Counted from the first letter of the stretch, positions 1 through 27,434 are shown. The stretch is 64,000 bases of DNA from Hemicordylus capensis (GCF_027244095.1 NC_069662.1:15278501-15342500); one strand, 5' to 3'. Notes: generated from the letters alone by a model not told the origin. Numbers and translations are program-made.

Positions 1-480
1 AGTCGATATCCCTGTCTCTGGGAGGAAGGAGGGCTTAGGTCATGTGCGCTAATCCCACCTCCGCGTTGAGGGTGCGGGCGATGGGTTGTAGGACTCCTGG
101 GTCCTCTAGGAGGGAGCCGGGGGTGAGGGCGCCGGGGTTAGAGGAAGAAAGAATGGGAGGAAGGAGCCAGGATTCCCGACTCTCCCCACCACCACCACCA
201 CCACCCCCGGCATAGGGAAGAAAGAGTGTGATGCGTTGGGAGGGAGTCAGAGCAGCCGAGCGCGGAGGGAGCCGGGACTCCTGGGTTCCCTAGACTAGGA
301 CCGCAGTGAGTTGGAGAAGGAGGGAGGGAGATCGGATTCCTGGGAATATTTTCAATGCAGGGAAGAGTGTGGTGTGTTGGAATGGGCTCTCAGACTAGCA
401 GCAGGTGTGGGTGCCAGCTAGGACTCCTGGGTTCTCTGCTAGGGAGGACTGGTGTCAGGAGGTGGGGCTGGGAGCCGTCG
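1..480. repeat. Degenerate repeats built on an 'actcctgggt' core
   Basis: The core 'gactcctgggttc' and close variants recur near 90, 273, 333 and 418 in G-rich sequence. The same core appears near 6930, 7045 and 7970. It resembles the body of tRNA-derived MIR/CORE-type SINEs or a minisatellite made from one. A gene or promoter at the window edge cannot be excluded, but no splice or coding signal was seen. Confidence 0.35.
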
Positions 481-1860
481 GGGGGTGGGGTTGAAGTAGG
501 GGCCTTTGGGAGCTGCAACCCCTGTAGTCTATGGAAGAAGACTGAGGCTTATTGTGCAAAGGAACTAATAGCCCCTGTTTCTGGGCTTGCTGGTACGAGG
601 GTATGTCAGATGCATTGTGCAAATGGAAGAGGAGTGATTGAAGGCCATAGGGCCAGGATTCCTTATCCTTGGCTCTATAATACCGCTTCTCTTCCTTCCC
701 TGCCCTGCTCCCCACCTCTTTTTGCTTTGAAATCCCTGCCTCCCCTTCCCCTCCTTGCTATCCCTTCCCTGCTAACATTCAGGCTGTAAGCTTCTTGTGC
801 AAACAGCTGCCATCTTTTGCCTGAGTTGCTCTGTAAAGCGTTGTGTGCTGGCATGGAACATATCAACGATGTTTTCCTAATAACAGGGAGATGTGGACTA
901 GAATGAGCCTAGGAAATTAGAGCAGTCGTGATTTCCAGCAGGAGTCCACTAGGTTAAAGCAAGGGGACTCCGAGGCTCATGAAGGAATGGGCATCTGCTG
1001 GCGGAGACTGGCCCTGTTCATTTTCAGTGCTGAAGCTAGGACAAAGAGTGCTGAGCTAGGCTCAGGCTGGCAGCCAAGATGTCCTATGCTTGTTCCCTTT
1101 GCCTGCTTTAACCTGGGGAATGTAAACAGCTAAACTTGGCAAGGAAGAGGCAATTGTTCCAAAACTCTTGGCACAAGGCAGCAGTTTTTATAAATGCATG
1201 CTCAAAAAAGGTGAAAAGACAAAACAGATCTGTGATGGGGAGTTGCTTTTGAGGAGAGGTGTTTGCCCCACTTTTCTCCTCAAAGGCAGGTACCTGTCTG
1301 TCTTGCTTATGTTATTCTTATGTAAATCACTCTATGAAAATAATAACAGAATGAGTAATGCAGACTCATATGCTGAGACTGGCTACTTGCAAACAGTACA
1401 TTGCAACACAACGGGTTTGTGTTTTATTTTGGAATGTCTTGATAATGCTGTTATGGGATTTTACAGTGGATTATTATGTTAAGACAGCGCCAACCAAATC
1501 AGATGATAAAGGACTACCAAATAACAACCTGAAATAATACAATGAAGCCGCAAATGCCACCATAGAAAAAATTGACAAACAGAAGCAAGTTTTCAAATTA
1601 CCAGACTCGGAGCTTTACCAGTTGAACAACTTCCAGAGGAGCAACCCTGTACATCTGATGCAGCAGAAACAACAGAGTCTTGTGGCATTGTAAAGGCTAG
1701 CAGATTTATTTTAGCAGACGCTTTCATGGTCTAAATACACGTGCTAGTTTAAGAACAACTGAATAAGTGCAGTGGCCTTCAGATTGTGTTCCTTGGAGGG
1801 GACAACCCCTCCTTAGCAGGAGTTGTCAGCTCAGGAGCTCAGTGCTGATTTCAGGATATA
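481..1860. other. Unassigned sequence
   Basis: No family or gene could be recognised here. Short open stretches exist on both strands but lack codon bias, splice context or recognisable domains. A 40-codon open stretch near 1600-1730 looks mildly protein-like but matches nothing known to me. Confidence 0.3.
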
Positions 1861-1879
1861 GTCTGAGAGCACACAAGAC

Positions 1880-1952
1880 CTTATTGAAGCTAAGCAGGTC
1901 TGGGTGTGGATGGTGTCTGGATGGGAGATCACCTGGAGATGCCATGGGTAAT
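1880..1952 (+). repeat. 5S rRNA-derived SINE fragment
   Basis: The stretch follows the 3' half of 5S rRNA: 'gaagctaagcaggtctggg', then 'tggatgggagatcacctgg', in the right order and spacing. It lacks the 5S 5' end, so it is a SINE fragment with a 5S-type internal promoter rather than a 5S gene. Confidence 0.65.
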
Positions 1953-2310
1953 GTCTTAAATTCCTTCATGGAAGAAAGGAGGGAAAGAAATGTCATAACT
2001 AAAAAAACCAAAACTACAGTGGCAGATAAACTTTCCTTAAATACAGTTTATTCAGCGCAATCACATGTCATCCAAAATAGCTATAGGAGAATTCTGGGCA
2101 GCAACCCAGGCCTTATTGCTGTCCCTCATGGTGGCCACCTAGAAGGCACCCCAGAATGCTTTGTAACACCCTGAAGTTCCATGGCAGCCCTGGAGCTATT
2201 CCTTGACTGGCCAGTCAGTGTTGAAGAGGCTTCCCAGGAGACTAACTTCAGCCCTGTTCGCACATTATGTTAAACATATGTGTAATCTGCATGCAGTATA
2301 TGGAGGTACA

Positions 2311-2665
2311 GACCTGTATGCACGTACAGTAGTACATTTCCAAACTGTGCCCTGCATTGAGAGGTCCTGTACCCTGGCTTACTTGTAAAATGAATGTATG
2401 CACAGCAATTCACACAAAAATGTGTGCATAAGAACAGCCCTGTGGGATCAGGCCCAAGGCTTATCTGGCTCAGCAACCTGTTTCCCCACAGTGGCCCACC
2501 AGATGCCTCCGAGAAGCCCACAGGCAAGAGGTGAAGGCATGCCCTCTCTCCTGCTGTTGCTCCTCTGCATCCGGTATTTAGAGGCATCCTGCCTCTGGGC
2601 CTGGAGGTAGGGATGTGGACAGATCTGTATGCACGTACCATAGTACATTTCTTAACTGTACAGTT
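2311..2665. repeat. Direct-repeat arms flanking a CR1 fragment
   Basis: About 45 bp containing 'ctgtatgcacgtac' occurs at 2311-2355 and again at 2620-2665. The two copies bracket a CR1 piece. Related words occur near 5450-5520 and 14520-14660, so an unnamed interspersed family is likely. Confidence 0.4.
2428..2612 (-). mobile_element. CR1 LINE 3' fragment
   Basis: This is the reverse complement of the CR1 3' end ('gatcaggccc', 'gtggcccaccagatgcc', 'ctctcctgctgttgct'). Full-length CR1 encodes an endonuclease and reverse transcriptase; only the terminal non-coding part is left here. Confidence 0.8.
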
Positions 2666-2689
2666 AGGTACATTCATGGACCCTTACAT

Positions 2690-3000
2690 AAATGTAAATG
2701 TACATTTCATAACCTCTATGGGCCTCCGAACCAGTTCGAAGGACCGCCAGTTTGAAGACGGGCGGGGTTGACTTTAAGGGCGGGGGAGGATACACACCCC
2801 TCCCTCCCCCGCCAGTGCTCCGTTAGCAAAGGGTCTGTTGGGGCAGCAGCGTACCTCCCTGCCACCCCTCTGCCTCGTTGGACCCTGTGTCACCAGAAGT
2901 GCCCAATGCGCCTACACACGCACGTCATGCTCACAAGCGTGCACTACATTTAATGTAGAGTCTGAATAGGGGCTTTTGAGAATCACTGATCTAGTGCATG
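2690..3000. other. Unassigned, partly GC-rich
   Basis: It contains 'cgaaccagttcgaaggaccg', which resembles the ends of the foldback element at 12843-13373, followed by a G/C-rich run. A decayed relative of that element is possible; nothing else was recognised. Confidence 0.25.
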
Positions 3001-3143
3001 GTTTTTGGACATGGATTTAGTGGACCACATACGCTTCTAGTCTTACATGCATAATGTCCCAATTTGCATTTCCACTTGTTTTAAAACAAGACCAATAGTG
3101 ATGGGTTTTGCAGATTTGTTGTGAAGATGAGAGAGAAAAGGGA

Positions 3144-3310
3144 GGGGCTGTAGCTTAATGGTAGATTGACTGTTTTGCATACAGAAGGTCCAGGTTCAAC
3201 CCCCGGCATCTCCAGGTAAGGGCTGGGAAAGACCACTCTCTGAAGGACTAAAGAGCCACTGTTTGTAGATAATGCTGACCAAGATTGGTCAATGATCTGA
3301 CAAAGCACCT
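3144..3310 (+). repeat. tRNA-headed SINE
   Basis: A-box-like 'tagcttaatggtaga' is followed by B-box-like 'ggttcaacccccgg'. The body matches the common squamate SINE that ends in a 'gtctgactcagtat' motif. The many differences suggest an old copy. The missing 3' half of a tRNA cloverleaf rules out a tRNA gene. Confidence 0.65.
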
Positions 3311-3935
3311 TCATATATTCATGTTCAGTGGTTTTAAAGCATTCTGCATATTTAAAGTAGTCAGTAGTTAAACAGTAACCACTGTGGCTACACTTCTTTA
3401 TCTGTTAGCAGAGTGGCCAGTTAACCTTTATTTTTTAGCAAATGACTTATGTAGTACAGTGACCTGAAGTAAACTTGAGATTAGAGCAAATCATTCCGCT
3501 GAGAGGTGTGCTGTGCATGGGACTTCCTGGAGGTTAGGAATGGGAGGCCAGGTCAGAATCCTACCCAGTCCCTTGCTCTGCCTCCATCCAAATGCCCTTG
3601 AGCATTTCACAAGCAAGGCAAGATGATGATAGCCACCCTTTATTGTTTAGATCGTACAAAAACCCAAAACCTGCCCTCTGAAACATTGGGTATTTGCTTA
3701 AATATTCACCATAATAATTTAGCATTTATAGTGCTTTTTCCTCAAAGGGTTGAGAGATGCATGATCTCAATCACCTGTACAGCTTCCCTGTAATGTCAAC
3801 CAGTATTTTTAGTCCTAAGCCACCCAGAAAATGCAACCCTCAACTGAATGTTGAGCTAGTGACTTCCCAGCTAATAGTTCATGTTCTTAATTCCAAGCTG
3901 TCCTCTGCATCCCTGTAATTTATGATTTAATGAAC
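3311..3935. other. Unassigned sequence
   Basis: No gene or repeat family recognised in this stretch. Confidence 0.3.
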
Positions 3936-5390
3936 ATAAGAACAACACTATTGGATCAGGCTGAAGGCCTATCTAGTCCAGCATCCTTTTTCACACAGTG
4001 GCCCACCAGATGCCTCTGAGAAGCCTACAGGCAAGGGATGAGGGCATGCCCTCTCTCCTGCTGTTGCTCCCCTGCAACTGTTATTTAGAGGTATCTTGCC
4101 TCTGAGGCTGGAGGTGGACTTCAGTCATCAGATTAGTAGCCATTGCCCCTTTTAAAGCCATCCAAGCTAGTAGCCATCACCACATTCCATGGCAGAGAAT
4201 TCCATACATTATGCGCTGTGTAAAAAAGTGCTTCCTTTTTTCAGTCCTAAATTTCCCAGCCTTCAGTTTCACGGGATGACCCCTGGTTCAAGTGTTGTGA
4301 GAGATGGAGAACAATTTCCCTGTTTCCACTCTCTCTGCTTCATGCATAATTTTATACACCTTGATAATGTCTCCCCTTAGTCACCTCTTTTCTGAAGTAA
4401 AGAGCCCCAGATGCTGTAGCCTTGCCTCATAAGGAAGGTGGTCCAGGCCCCTGATCATCTTGGTTGCCCTCTACTGTACCTTTTCCAGTTCTATAATATC
4501 CTTTAAAATTTTTTTTTAAATTTAAATATCGAACAAGAAAAAAGACATTGTCCACTCTTGAGCTTCCAGCAGCTGCATATGGCATATTTCATATGACAAT
4601 CCAAAATTTCACATTCACCCTTTAATAGTAATCTTTTCCCTCTCAATGAATATCACGAAAGGCAAAGATAGGATATGGGTAATATAGTAATTACATTATA
4701 CACTAATACACTGCCCTCAGCCCTCACTTTTAAGAGAAACCGAATCTTGGATGTGGATGTAGACCCTGTGCTATATTGAAACTTATAAAAGGCTCCCAAA
4801 TTGCCACAAATGTTTCATCTGAGTTATTCTGCAAATAAGCAGTAACCTCAGCCATCAAAGCATACTCCCATATCTTTACTAACCATTTGTCCAAAATCGG
4901 GATTATCTGTGACCGCCAGTTTGCAGCGTAAAGAATCCTAGCTGCTGCAATCATGTATAAGGATAGCTCAGTGTACTTAGTAGGTATAGAGAGTTTGGTC
5001 ATATTTAACAGAAAAAGCTCCGTCAAGTAAGGAAAATTTATATTTAAAATTTGTTGCATCTTAGTGTGAATTTTTTTCCAAAATTGCTGTGCCTTACTGC
5101 AAGTCCACCATATGTGATTGAATGCCCCCACATGATTACAATATCCTTCTTAAGATACAGTGACCAAAACTATACACAGTACTCCAGATGTGGCTGCATC
5201 ATAGATTTATAGAAGGGCATTATAATATTAGCATTTTAATTTTCAATCCCCTACCTAATGACTCCTAGCATGGAATTGGCCTTTTTCACAGCTGCCACAC
5301 ACTGAGACAAAACTTTCAATGAGATGTCTACCACGACCCCAAGATCTCTCTCCTGGTCAGTCACCAACAGCACAGACCCCATCAATGTAT
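3936..5390 (-). mobile_element. CR1 LINE, split by an L1 insertion
   Basis: On the minus strand this is the 3' part of CR1: the ORF2 C-terminal region ('RRLRGDMIEVYK' type), then the 3' end at 3936 ('gaacataagaac'). The reading frame is decayed. The element resumes at about 5138 after an L1 fragment and continues to about 5390. Confidence 0.8.
4505..5137 (-). mobile_element. L1 LINE fragment inserted in CR1
   Basis: The minus strand encodes the end of L1 ORF2: 'FNHIWWTCSKAQQFW', then 'MIAAARILYAANWR', the typical C-terminal segment after the reverse transcriptase. A poly-T run at 4508-4517 is the poly-A tail. A roughly 12-bp duplication of 'ataatatcct' type lies at 4493-4504 and 5138-5149, as expected for target-primed reverse transcription. 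The 5' end is truncated. Confidence 0.75.
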
Positions 5391-5613
5391 ATGTGAAGTT
5401 GGGTTGTTGTTGTTTTTAAGTGTTTGACGTTGGGATGACAACAGACTGCTTATTTTCTCAGTACATGCATACAAAAAAAAAGTGTGTGCATACATGTTTA
5501 AGTGAATTGTGTGATTTACAGTCCTTATTGCCAGCCTTGTACTTTTGTGGGTAGACAAAATGGTAACTCTGAACATTGAAACTGAGTAGTTTGAAATCAG
5601 TCATTGCTTAATC
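5391..5613. other. Unassigned sequence
   Basis: It contains 'gtgtgtgcatacatg' words shared with 2376-2420, probably the same unnamed repeat in the other orientation. No gene seen. Confidence 0.3.
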
Positions 5614-5757
5614 CAGGGGCTCCCAGTCTTGGGTCAGTTTCCACTCCCCAGATGGTGTCAGACTACAACCCCCATCATCCCTAGTCAGCACTGTGGCTGA
5701 GGATGGTGGAGGTTGTCCTCCTGTATCATCTGGGGACAGACCCAAAACTGGGCATCA
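5614..5757. repeat. Palindromic hAT-type MITE, diverged copy
   Basis: The ends are inverted ('caggggctcccagtcttggg' against 'acccaaaactgggc') around the centre 'actacaacccccatcat'. It is an older relative of the copies at 14212, 18590, 39490 and 55356. Confidence 0.5.
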
Positions 5758-7670
5758 GTGGCTTAACCAGCCTGAGATTGAATGGGCAGTTATGGGGTGG
5801 GTGTGGGGCTGCTTTCATGTTCTGCTTCTGAGTTCCCCAGAGACATCTGGGTGGCTACTATTGCAAAACGGAGGATTTGGCTAGGCAGACGTCTGGTCTG
5901 CTGCATATTCTTAAAGGAAGATACTATAACCGTAAATATAAATCAAGAGACTTGCTTCTGCAATTTGGGAATAACTAAAACAAATTTGGGGTTGGGTTCC
6001 TTCTTTCTTCTTCTTCTTCTTCTTCTTCTTCTTCTTCCATAGAAAGGTTTAAAATCCTTTAAGAAAATGGATTTTAACCTGTTGTTTAGGAACACATGTA
6101 GAAAGCCTTTCCCTTTCTCTCAGTAAAGTTCAAAATGTGAGGCAGGGAAACTTAGTAGGTGAAGGTCCAGAATATAAACAGCCCTGTCTGTGTACTTAGA
6201 AGGAAGTCTCTCTCTCTCTGATTTAAATGGGGCTCAGTCCTGAGTAATTTGTTTAGGATTGCATCCTTCTGGAAATCTATCCTTTTAAACTTCCTTTTTG
6301 AAATGAAAACATGTGGCTTCTGCTCTTCTGGCTTGTTTCCAACGGCTTCTGGTTTCGTGTAGCTTCTTGAGCTCCCTTCTGTGTGGTGTTACCTGCTCTT
6401 TTTCTGCACCAGTTTCCAAATGGCTGGTTGTTGCTAATGAGAAACAAGCCCAGTTTCGGGGGGCAGGGGGGGAGGCGTCGATCCGAGTGGGATGAGCACC
6501 CCCCCCCCCAATCTGTGCTGTTCCAAAAGGTTAATGGTTGTCCTGGAGCCTCCCAGGGCCTGTTCTCCAGGCTCTGTCTTGGTTCTGCTCCCTTCCCCTC
6601 CCTTCTGGTTTTGGCTGCTGGGGTGAAATGAGGTCGGAGGCTGAGGGAGGGGCCGGCTGTGTGTGCTTATGCACACTTTGCCAAGAGCCAAAAGGCTCTG
6701 GAGACAGCAGCCAGACAAACAGGGCCCCGGCGTTCCGGCTTCTGCTGCATGGTCTGTCCGGAACCGGCTTGAAAAAACTCCAAGCTACTTGGGTGAGAGG
6801 TGGGTCAAATGTGTTCGGGGGCCTCCGGGAGACCCTACTACGCCCCCTTCCTCCCGGAGTGGACCTGGAGCGGAGCTTGGGAGTCCTGCCTTCCAGTTCT
6901 TCAAGGCCTCGCTCCACTTTCAGAGCTGGAAATAGAACCCAGGAGTCCTTGGTCAAGGCCTCTCTTGTTTTAAACCCCTGAAGAACAAGGACTTCTGGTT
7001 GTTGGCCTTCATCCACTAGGCCTCTCTGCCATCTCCATCTTATGGCAGGGCCCAGGAGTCCTGGCTTCTAGCCTCCCTTGCTTTTAGTCCCCAGAAAACC
7101 CAGGGATCTTGGGGTTGTGTGTAATTAACCTTCCAGTCTCTCTGCCATTACAAACCTGAGTCCTGGCTGGCAGGGTCTCTCTGTTTTGCACCAGGGTCCT
7201 GTTCTCACTGAGGTGGTTCAGCTGTGTCTGAGCTGTGTTACTTTAGACTGCAGGCTTGTGTGTTTACATGCTCCTCTAAAAATATCCCTGGACATAGAAA
7301 ACTAGCCTAATTGGGTATATGGCTGGACTCGAACTCCTCTCCCTGACAGCCAGTTTTCTATGTGGAGGTTTCTAATGTTATAGCAGCTCAATCATGTGAA
7401 CACCCACCCCCGCATATGCCCTATGTTCAGGTTGAAATTGGTCCTAGGTTTTGGCTGCACTGTTGCTTTCTTTTCTCCCCATCTTCCTTTCTTGTATTCC
7501 TGCCAGATGAAAATATATAGTTTTTCCTTTCCACTGTGGTATGAAAGAGGTGCAAGGCCCGGTCTGTGTCTCTTTCTGCCTCCTGTTTTCCCTTGCACGT
7601 TTCTCTGGAGCCAGAAATCTTAGTGGCAGAGAAGATGGTGCACTAAAAGGGAGAATCCCCTTGACAGTTG
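5758..7670. other. Unassigned; GC-rich patch at 6440-6900; (TTC)n at 6005-6037
   Basis: A (TTC)n microsatellite lies at 6005-6037. A GC-rich patch around 6440-6900 has long C and G runs and open frames on both strands, which is a composition effect. Repeated 'aggagtcct' words occur near 6940-7170. A leader exon of the downstream kinase gene could lie here, but no splice signal pair stood out. Confidence 0.3.
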
Positions 7671-7860
7671 TAGCTACTACTGCTACGATGAATATTTATA
7701 TACCACTCTTCAATCAAAGTTATCAAAGTGGCTTGCATAGAAAAAGAAATAATACATCAAGAAGATGGTCCCTTGTCCCCAAAGGGCTCACAATCTAAAA
7801 AGAAACCTAGGGCAGATACCAGCAGCAGCCACTGGAGGGAGCCACTGGCACTTGATGGCA
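7671..7860 (+). repeat. Interspersed repeat, same family as 35248-35480
   Basis: It shares 'tataccactctt', 'caaagggctcacaatct' type and 'ccagcagcagccactggagg' type words, in the same order, with 35248-35480. LINE-tail-like sequence precedes the second copy, so the unit may be a LINE 3' UTR segment. Confidence 0.55.
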
Positions 7861-7869
7861 GCTGTTTGG

Positions 7870-7985
7870 AACTGAGGTCTAGTGGTTAGAGCAAGGAGGT
7901 TTTCTCCCCATTTGCAGGATATTAGTGAAATGTAGTGGTTAGACTTAGAGTGAGGGGTTTGGGAACCAGGACTCCTGGAATGTCT
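7870..7985 (+). repeat. Possible MIR-like SINE fragment
   Basis: The words 'gtctagtggttagagcaagg' and 'gggaaccaggactcctgg' match the head of tRNA-derived MIR/CORE-type SINEs. The body is decayed. Confidence 0.4.
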
Positions 7986-8559
7986 TGGAGAATAGTAGTG
8001 ATGGATCTGGGAGAATGATGTTTTTTTTCATATGCTCTTTCCAGGCAGGCAGGGTTAGCAGTATAGCTTTTTCAGTGATGGTCCCTCTGAATGGGACCTA
8101 TTAGAAATCTAGGAATCCAGGGGAATTTCTGTTTTGTTTTGTTTTTGTTTTTTTTTTTAAATCCTTGTGGAAATATGAGGCGTTGAGGGGAGGGATAGAC
8201 ATTTTAGAAATAAATGCAATTCCATGCATGTGATATTAAACCCAGCATGCCCACTCTCCAGTAAAGTCTGAATACCTGGAGTGCAGGTAAGAGGAGAAGA
8301 TCGGGTGGGCAGAGTAAAAGACCTGGGTGGATGGATGAGTGGTGTAGCGGGGAGAGAGGATTCCTAGATTTTATCCCTAGTCCTCCACTCATGTAATCTT
8401 TTATATAAGCAGAGCAAAAATACAAGCCACAAACCGCTCTTAATAGAAAAGAACCAAGTATATATGATACATCAAATGACAATTGTTCAAATACAGAGAT
8501 TGTGCCTACCTTAGTAAACAGAGAATGTACCATACACATCTAATTCTGTTACACATTGA
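7986..8559. other. Unassigned sequence
   Basis: No gene or repeat family recognised. Confidence 0.3.
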
Positions 8560-8720
8560 CCAAACTAAGAGAAGCTAGAGCACAGAATCGGTTACTGTCA
8601 AAGGTTCCTGATTTTATATATTTGATGACATTTTAGACTTTGTTTCCGTTATTGTTTTCTCTTTTTACTGTGTATATTCTGTGTATATTGATGTTTGATC
8701 TAAGATTGTAAATAAACAAT
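8560..8720 (+). mobile_element. LINE 3' tail
   Basis: AT-rich sequence ends in 'gatctaagattgtaaataaa' and a short A-rich tail. This resembles the tails at 24351, 37090 and 58810. Only the 3' UTR seems present. Confidence 0.4.
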
Positions 8721-9025
8721 AACAACCTCTAAATTCAAATTATATCTGTTCTTCTCAAAGATCATAAAAGTGCCCCATTCCAAAGCAAATGAAGACCCTC
8801 TGTGTGTGGGGTTTCTGCTTAAAAGTATGACTTTTTGGATGCCGGGGGGGGGTGGGGACCAGCTCAGTCATTGGTATTCTCACTGGTGGTGTTTTTGTTT
8901 TAGACCTTTTCTGATTGGTAAAGGGGTAGCCAGCCTTTCCAGCTGTTGTAGGACTAGAACTCCCATCACTTATGCTGCAGGGATGATGGAAATTGTAGTA
9001 CAGCAACCAATGGAGCATCTAGTCT

Positions 9026-9112
9026 AGGCCCATCTAGTCCAGCATCCTGTTTCACACAGTGGCCCACCAGATGCCCCTGGGAAGCCCACAAGCAGGAGTT
9101 GAGGGCATGCCT
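9026..9112 (-). mobile_element. CR1 3' fragment
   Basis: Reverse complement of the CR1 3' end ('cccatctagtccagcatcct', 'gtggcccaccagatgcc'). Confidence 0.75.
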
Positions 9113-9230
9113 TGTTTTAATAATTTTGTACTATTGTTTTTATTGTCATGTATTTTAATTTGTGACTTTTAAATTTTTTAAATTTTGTACACTGCCTAGA
9201 GATGTACATATCAGGCAGTATAAAAATATG
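9113..9230 (+). mobile_element. L2-like LINE tail
   Basis: AT-rich 3' UTR ending with a 'cactgcctagagatg...caggcagtataaa' pattern, the usual end of squamate L2-like copies. Confidence 0.45.
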
Positions 9231-9231
9231 A

Positions 9232-9234
9232 TAC

Positions 9235-9319
<85 letters not shown>
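9232..9319. repeat. Compound microsatellite (AC)n(AT)n(AG)n
   Basis: Three adjoining pure dinucleotide tracts: AC/AT to about 9272, then AG to 9319. Confidence 0.95.
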
Positions 9320-9321
<2 letters not shown>

Positions 9322-9349
9322 AGTTTCCACAAGGACAGGAGCCATATTC

Positions 9350-9600
9350 GGATAACTTCATGAAGGAGAGGTCTATCATTGGCTACTAGTCGGAGGGCTA
9401 AAGGCCACGTCCAGTCTCAAAGGCAGGATGCCTCTGAGTACCAGTTGCAGGGGAGTAACAGCAGGAGAAAGGGCATGCCCTCAACTCCTGCCTGTAGGCT
9501 TCCAGTGGCATCTGGTGGGCCACTGTGTGAAACGGGATGCTGGACTAGATGGGCTTCCTTGGGCCTGATCCCGCAGGGCTGTTCTTATGTTCTTAATATA
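9350..9600 (+). mobile_element. CR1 3' end
   Basis: It encodes the last residues of CR1 ORF2 ('GEVYHWLLV' region decayed; 'tcatgaaggagaggtc' intact), followed by 'gatgctggactagatggg' and the terminal 'ttcttatgttctta'. Confidence 0.8.
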
Positions 9601-9712
9601 TAACATGTGTATCGGGTCCTTTATTCCAGCACTGAATAGGTTGAAATTTTCCCCTCCGTCATCAAACACCTTTATGTTCACTGAATTTTCCTTCCACTTC
9701 TGCCCCTTTTAG

Positions 9713-9779
9713 ATGGAAACGGAACTATCCCTCCTTGCAGAGCGAGGAAGTTGGCATAAAATGACCAAGTTCACTTGAG
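9713..9779 (+). promoter_or_regulatory. Candidate BCKDK 5' leader exon with an upstream ORF
   Basis: A pyrimidine tract and AG (ending 9712) precede 67 bp that end at a strong donor, 'gag|gtaagc' (9780). The exon opens directly with ATG and holds a complete 22-codon frame (21 residues beginning METELSLLAE, TGA at 9776-9778). It lies 1.9 kb upstream of the first BCKDK coding exon on the same strand. Known: vertebrate BCKDK has non-coding 5' sequence. Inferred: this is a spliced leader whose short frame could lower translation of the main start. It could instead be a chance splice-like pair. Confidence 0.4.
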
Positions 9780-10805
9780 GTAAGCAAGTTTCTGCAAGCT
9801 CTTCACTGGATTTGAATGAAATATTGCTCTTCGCCGTCCCCATTACCTTCAAGGCATGTCAAATTTATATTCACAAATTTTATATGCTGGACTTTGGATT
9901 AGAAAAACCAATTGGTGTATAGGTCTGCATAAGAGAGGACAGTGCTGTGAATTTTAATTTAAGAATGTATATGCTGCCCCTCAGTCAAAATATTTCCAGA
10001 CTGGCTTTCAAGTGAAAATAATAACATAACGATATGAAACGGCTATAGATATAGATATCTTTGTCACCTTGAGGGGACATTGCCGATTCACTGTTTGGAA
10101 GACCGGATTGATGCAACCATGGTATTTGAGGTCTGCTTGGATCACATTGGCTCATAATCAGAAGAAGGCCTCTTGGAATGCTCCGGCATTCCACATGGCT
10201 TTTGCTGCAAGGTGATTGGAGGGAGGAGAAAATTGCCCCACACTGAGAGAGAAACGGTTGTCTCATTGATGCAGAGTGTCAGATCTATCTGGAGTTGTCA
10301 AGGCTTGAAGGAAGGTGTGTCTCTGTCCCTGGTCTAGGGCCCTCTTTCCCCCTTTTTTAAAATTTAAAATGTGCACTAGATCTATAGGAGCTGGAACACC
10401 TTTGGCTGGCTCACACCCAACTATTCTTCACTATTTATTTAGCACATTTTAATGCTGCCTATAACCAGGTCTCAAGGGGATTCGCTTGATGATATGCATG
10501 AATGAATGCATATCTCACACCAGACGGAACTCGCATTTAACCTTACATTATCTCAAATGTCATGCTTCTCAGTGGTGTCAGTTGACATGTTGAGCTTCTG
10601 GTGTCCAATAATCCAGTGGTGTAGGTGTACGTATGAACTAGGCCTTTGTTTTCCCTCATTAGGGAATGCACGAAGCCCTTCTAGAGGGGATAGTACCCAA
10701 ACCTGGGGGAAGAAGAAACAGTGCTGTGACTTGTCAACTTAGGAGTAAGTATGTGATATTGCTGATATGGGGGTGGGCAGGATGGGGTTTCCCTGTCATT
10801 GAGAG
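9780..10805. other. Unassigned sequence
   Basis: No repeat family or gene recognised. Several short frames on both strands show no domain. Confidence 0.3.
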
Positions 10806-11023
10806 AGCACCATGGCTACACCGGCATGGTGTAGTGGCTAGAGTGCTGGACTAGGAACGGGAAGACCCGAGTTCGAACCCCCATTCAGCCATGATACTAG
10901 CTGGGTGACTCTGGGCCAGTCACTTCTCTCTCAGCCTAACCTACTTCACAGGGTTGTTGTGAGGAGAAACCCAAGTATGTAGTACACTGCTCTGGGCTCC
11001 CTGGAGGAAGAGCTGGATATAAA

Positions 11024-11054
<31 letters not shown>
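10806..11054 (+). repeat. tRNA-headed SINE with (AAT)n tail
   Basis: The head 'catggtgtagtggctagag' and 'gagttcgaaccccc' form A- and B-box-like promoter words. 'gggtgactctgggccagtca' and 'cacagggttgttgtgagga' follow, and the copy ends in an (AAT)n tract at 11027-11054. The same element occurs reversed at 29008-29213. Confidence 0.75.
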
Positions 11055-11689
11055 GCAGCTTTACTGGGAACAGCCTATATTCTGCAACGATATCTATAAC
11101 AGCAACAACATTGACAATAAAATTCAGCCATCCCAGGTCCTTGGGAAGGACTCGATGTCTGGATAAAACAAACCAGTCAATAACACCTGTCTGACTGTGT
11201 AAATAAGTAAATAAATAAATAATAATTATTATAATATAATAAATCCGCCCTCAGCCTCATCCCTCGGCTATAGGGAAGGTTTTAATTTCCTGCTCTGTTT
11301 ATGTAGACCCTCTAGTTACTATCTGTTTCACTCCCAAAGCTACTAGAAAATTAATGCCCTTGATTGGAAAGTTGGGCTCCGATTTTAAGGGAACCACATT
11401 TCCGGATGAGTGTGGGGAGAAACTGCCATGCTCTTTGCTCCTTTTTAATTTCAGTGGGGTGTGTGCTGTGCCCCATGGATCAGATGTTTCAATCCTTCCC
11501 TCTGATGACCTTAATGGTGCCCCCAACCTACCATCTGTGGTAGATCAGGGCTGTGTGTAACTCCCAGGGCTGTCTTCTGATGTTGGGCAGCCAGATGACT
11601 CAAGCCGAGTGCAGCTGCATTCAGATTTACACCCCACGTGCAGCTTGTAGCCCCACTGCTCTAGCACTTTCCTCCTGCCTTGTCTCTAG
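11055..11689. other. Unassigned, upstream of the first BCKDK coding exon
   Basis: AT-rich to about 11250, then unique-looking sequence up to the splice acceptor at 11688-11689. No repeat recognised. Confidence 0.3.
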
Positions 11690-11707
11690 GTGTCTGCAGA
11701 AGAGAGA

Positions 11708-27434
<15,727 letters not shown>

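Noticed and set aside
1880-1952. 5S rRNA gene
   Set aside because: The 5' half is missing and the rest carries substitutions; it is a SINE fragment.
3144-3230. tRNA gene
   Set aside because: Only the promoter boxes resemble a tRNA. The 3' half does not fold as a cloverleaf and the sequence continues as a SINE.
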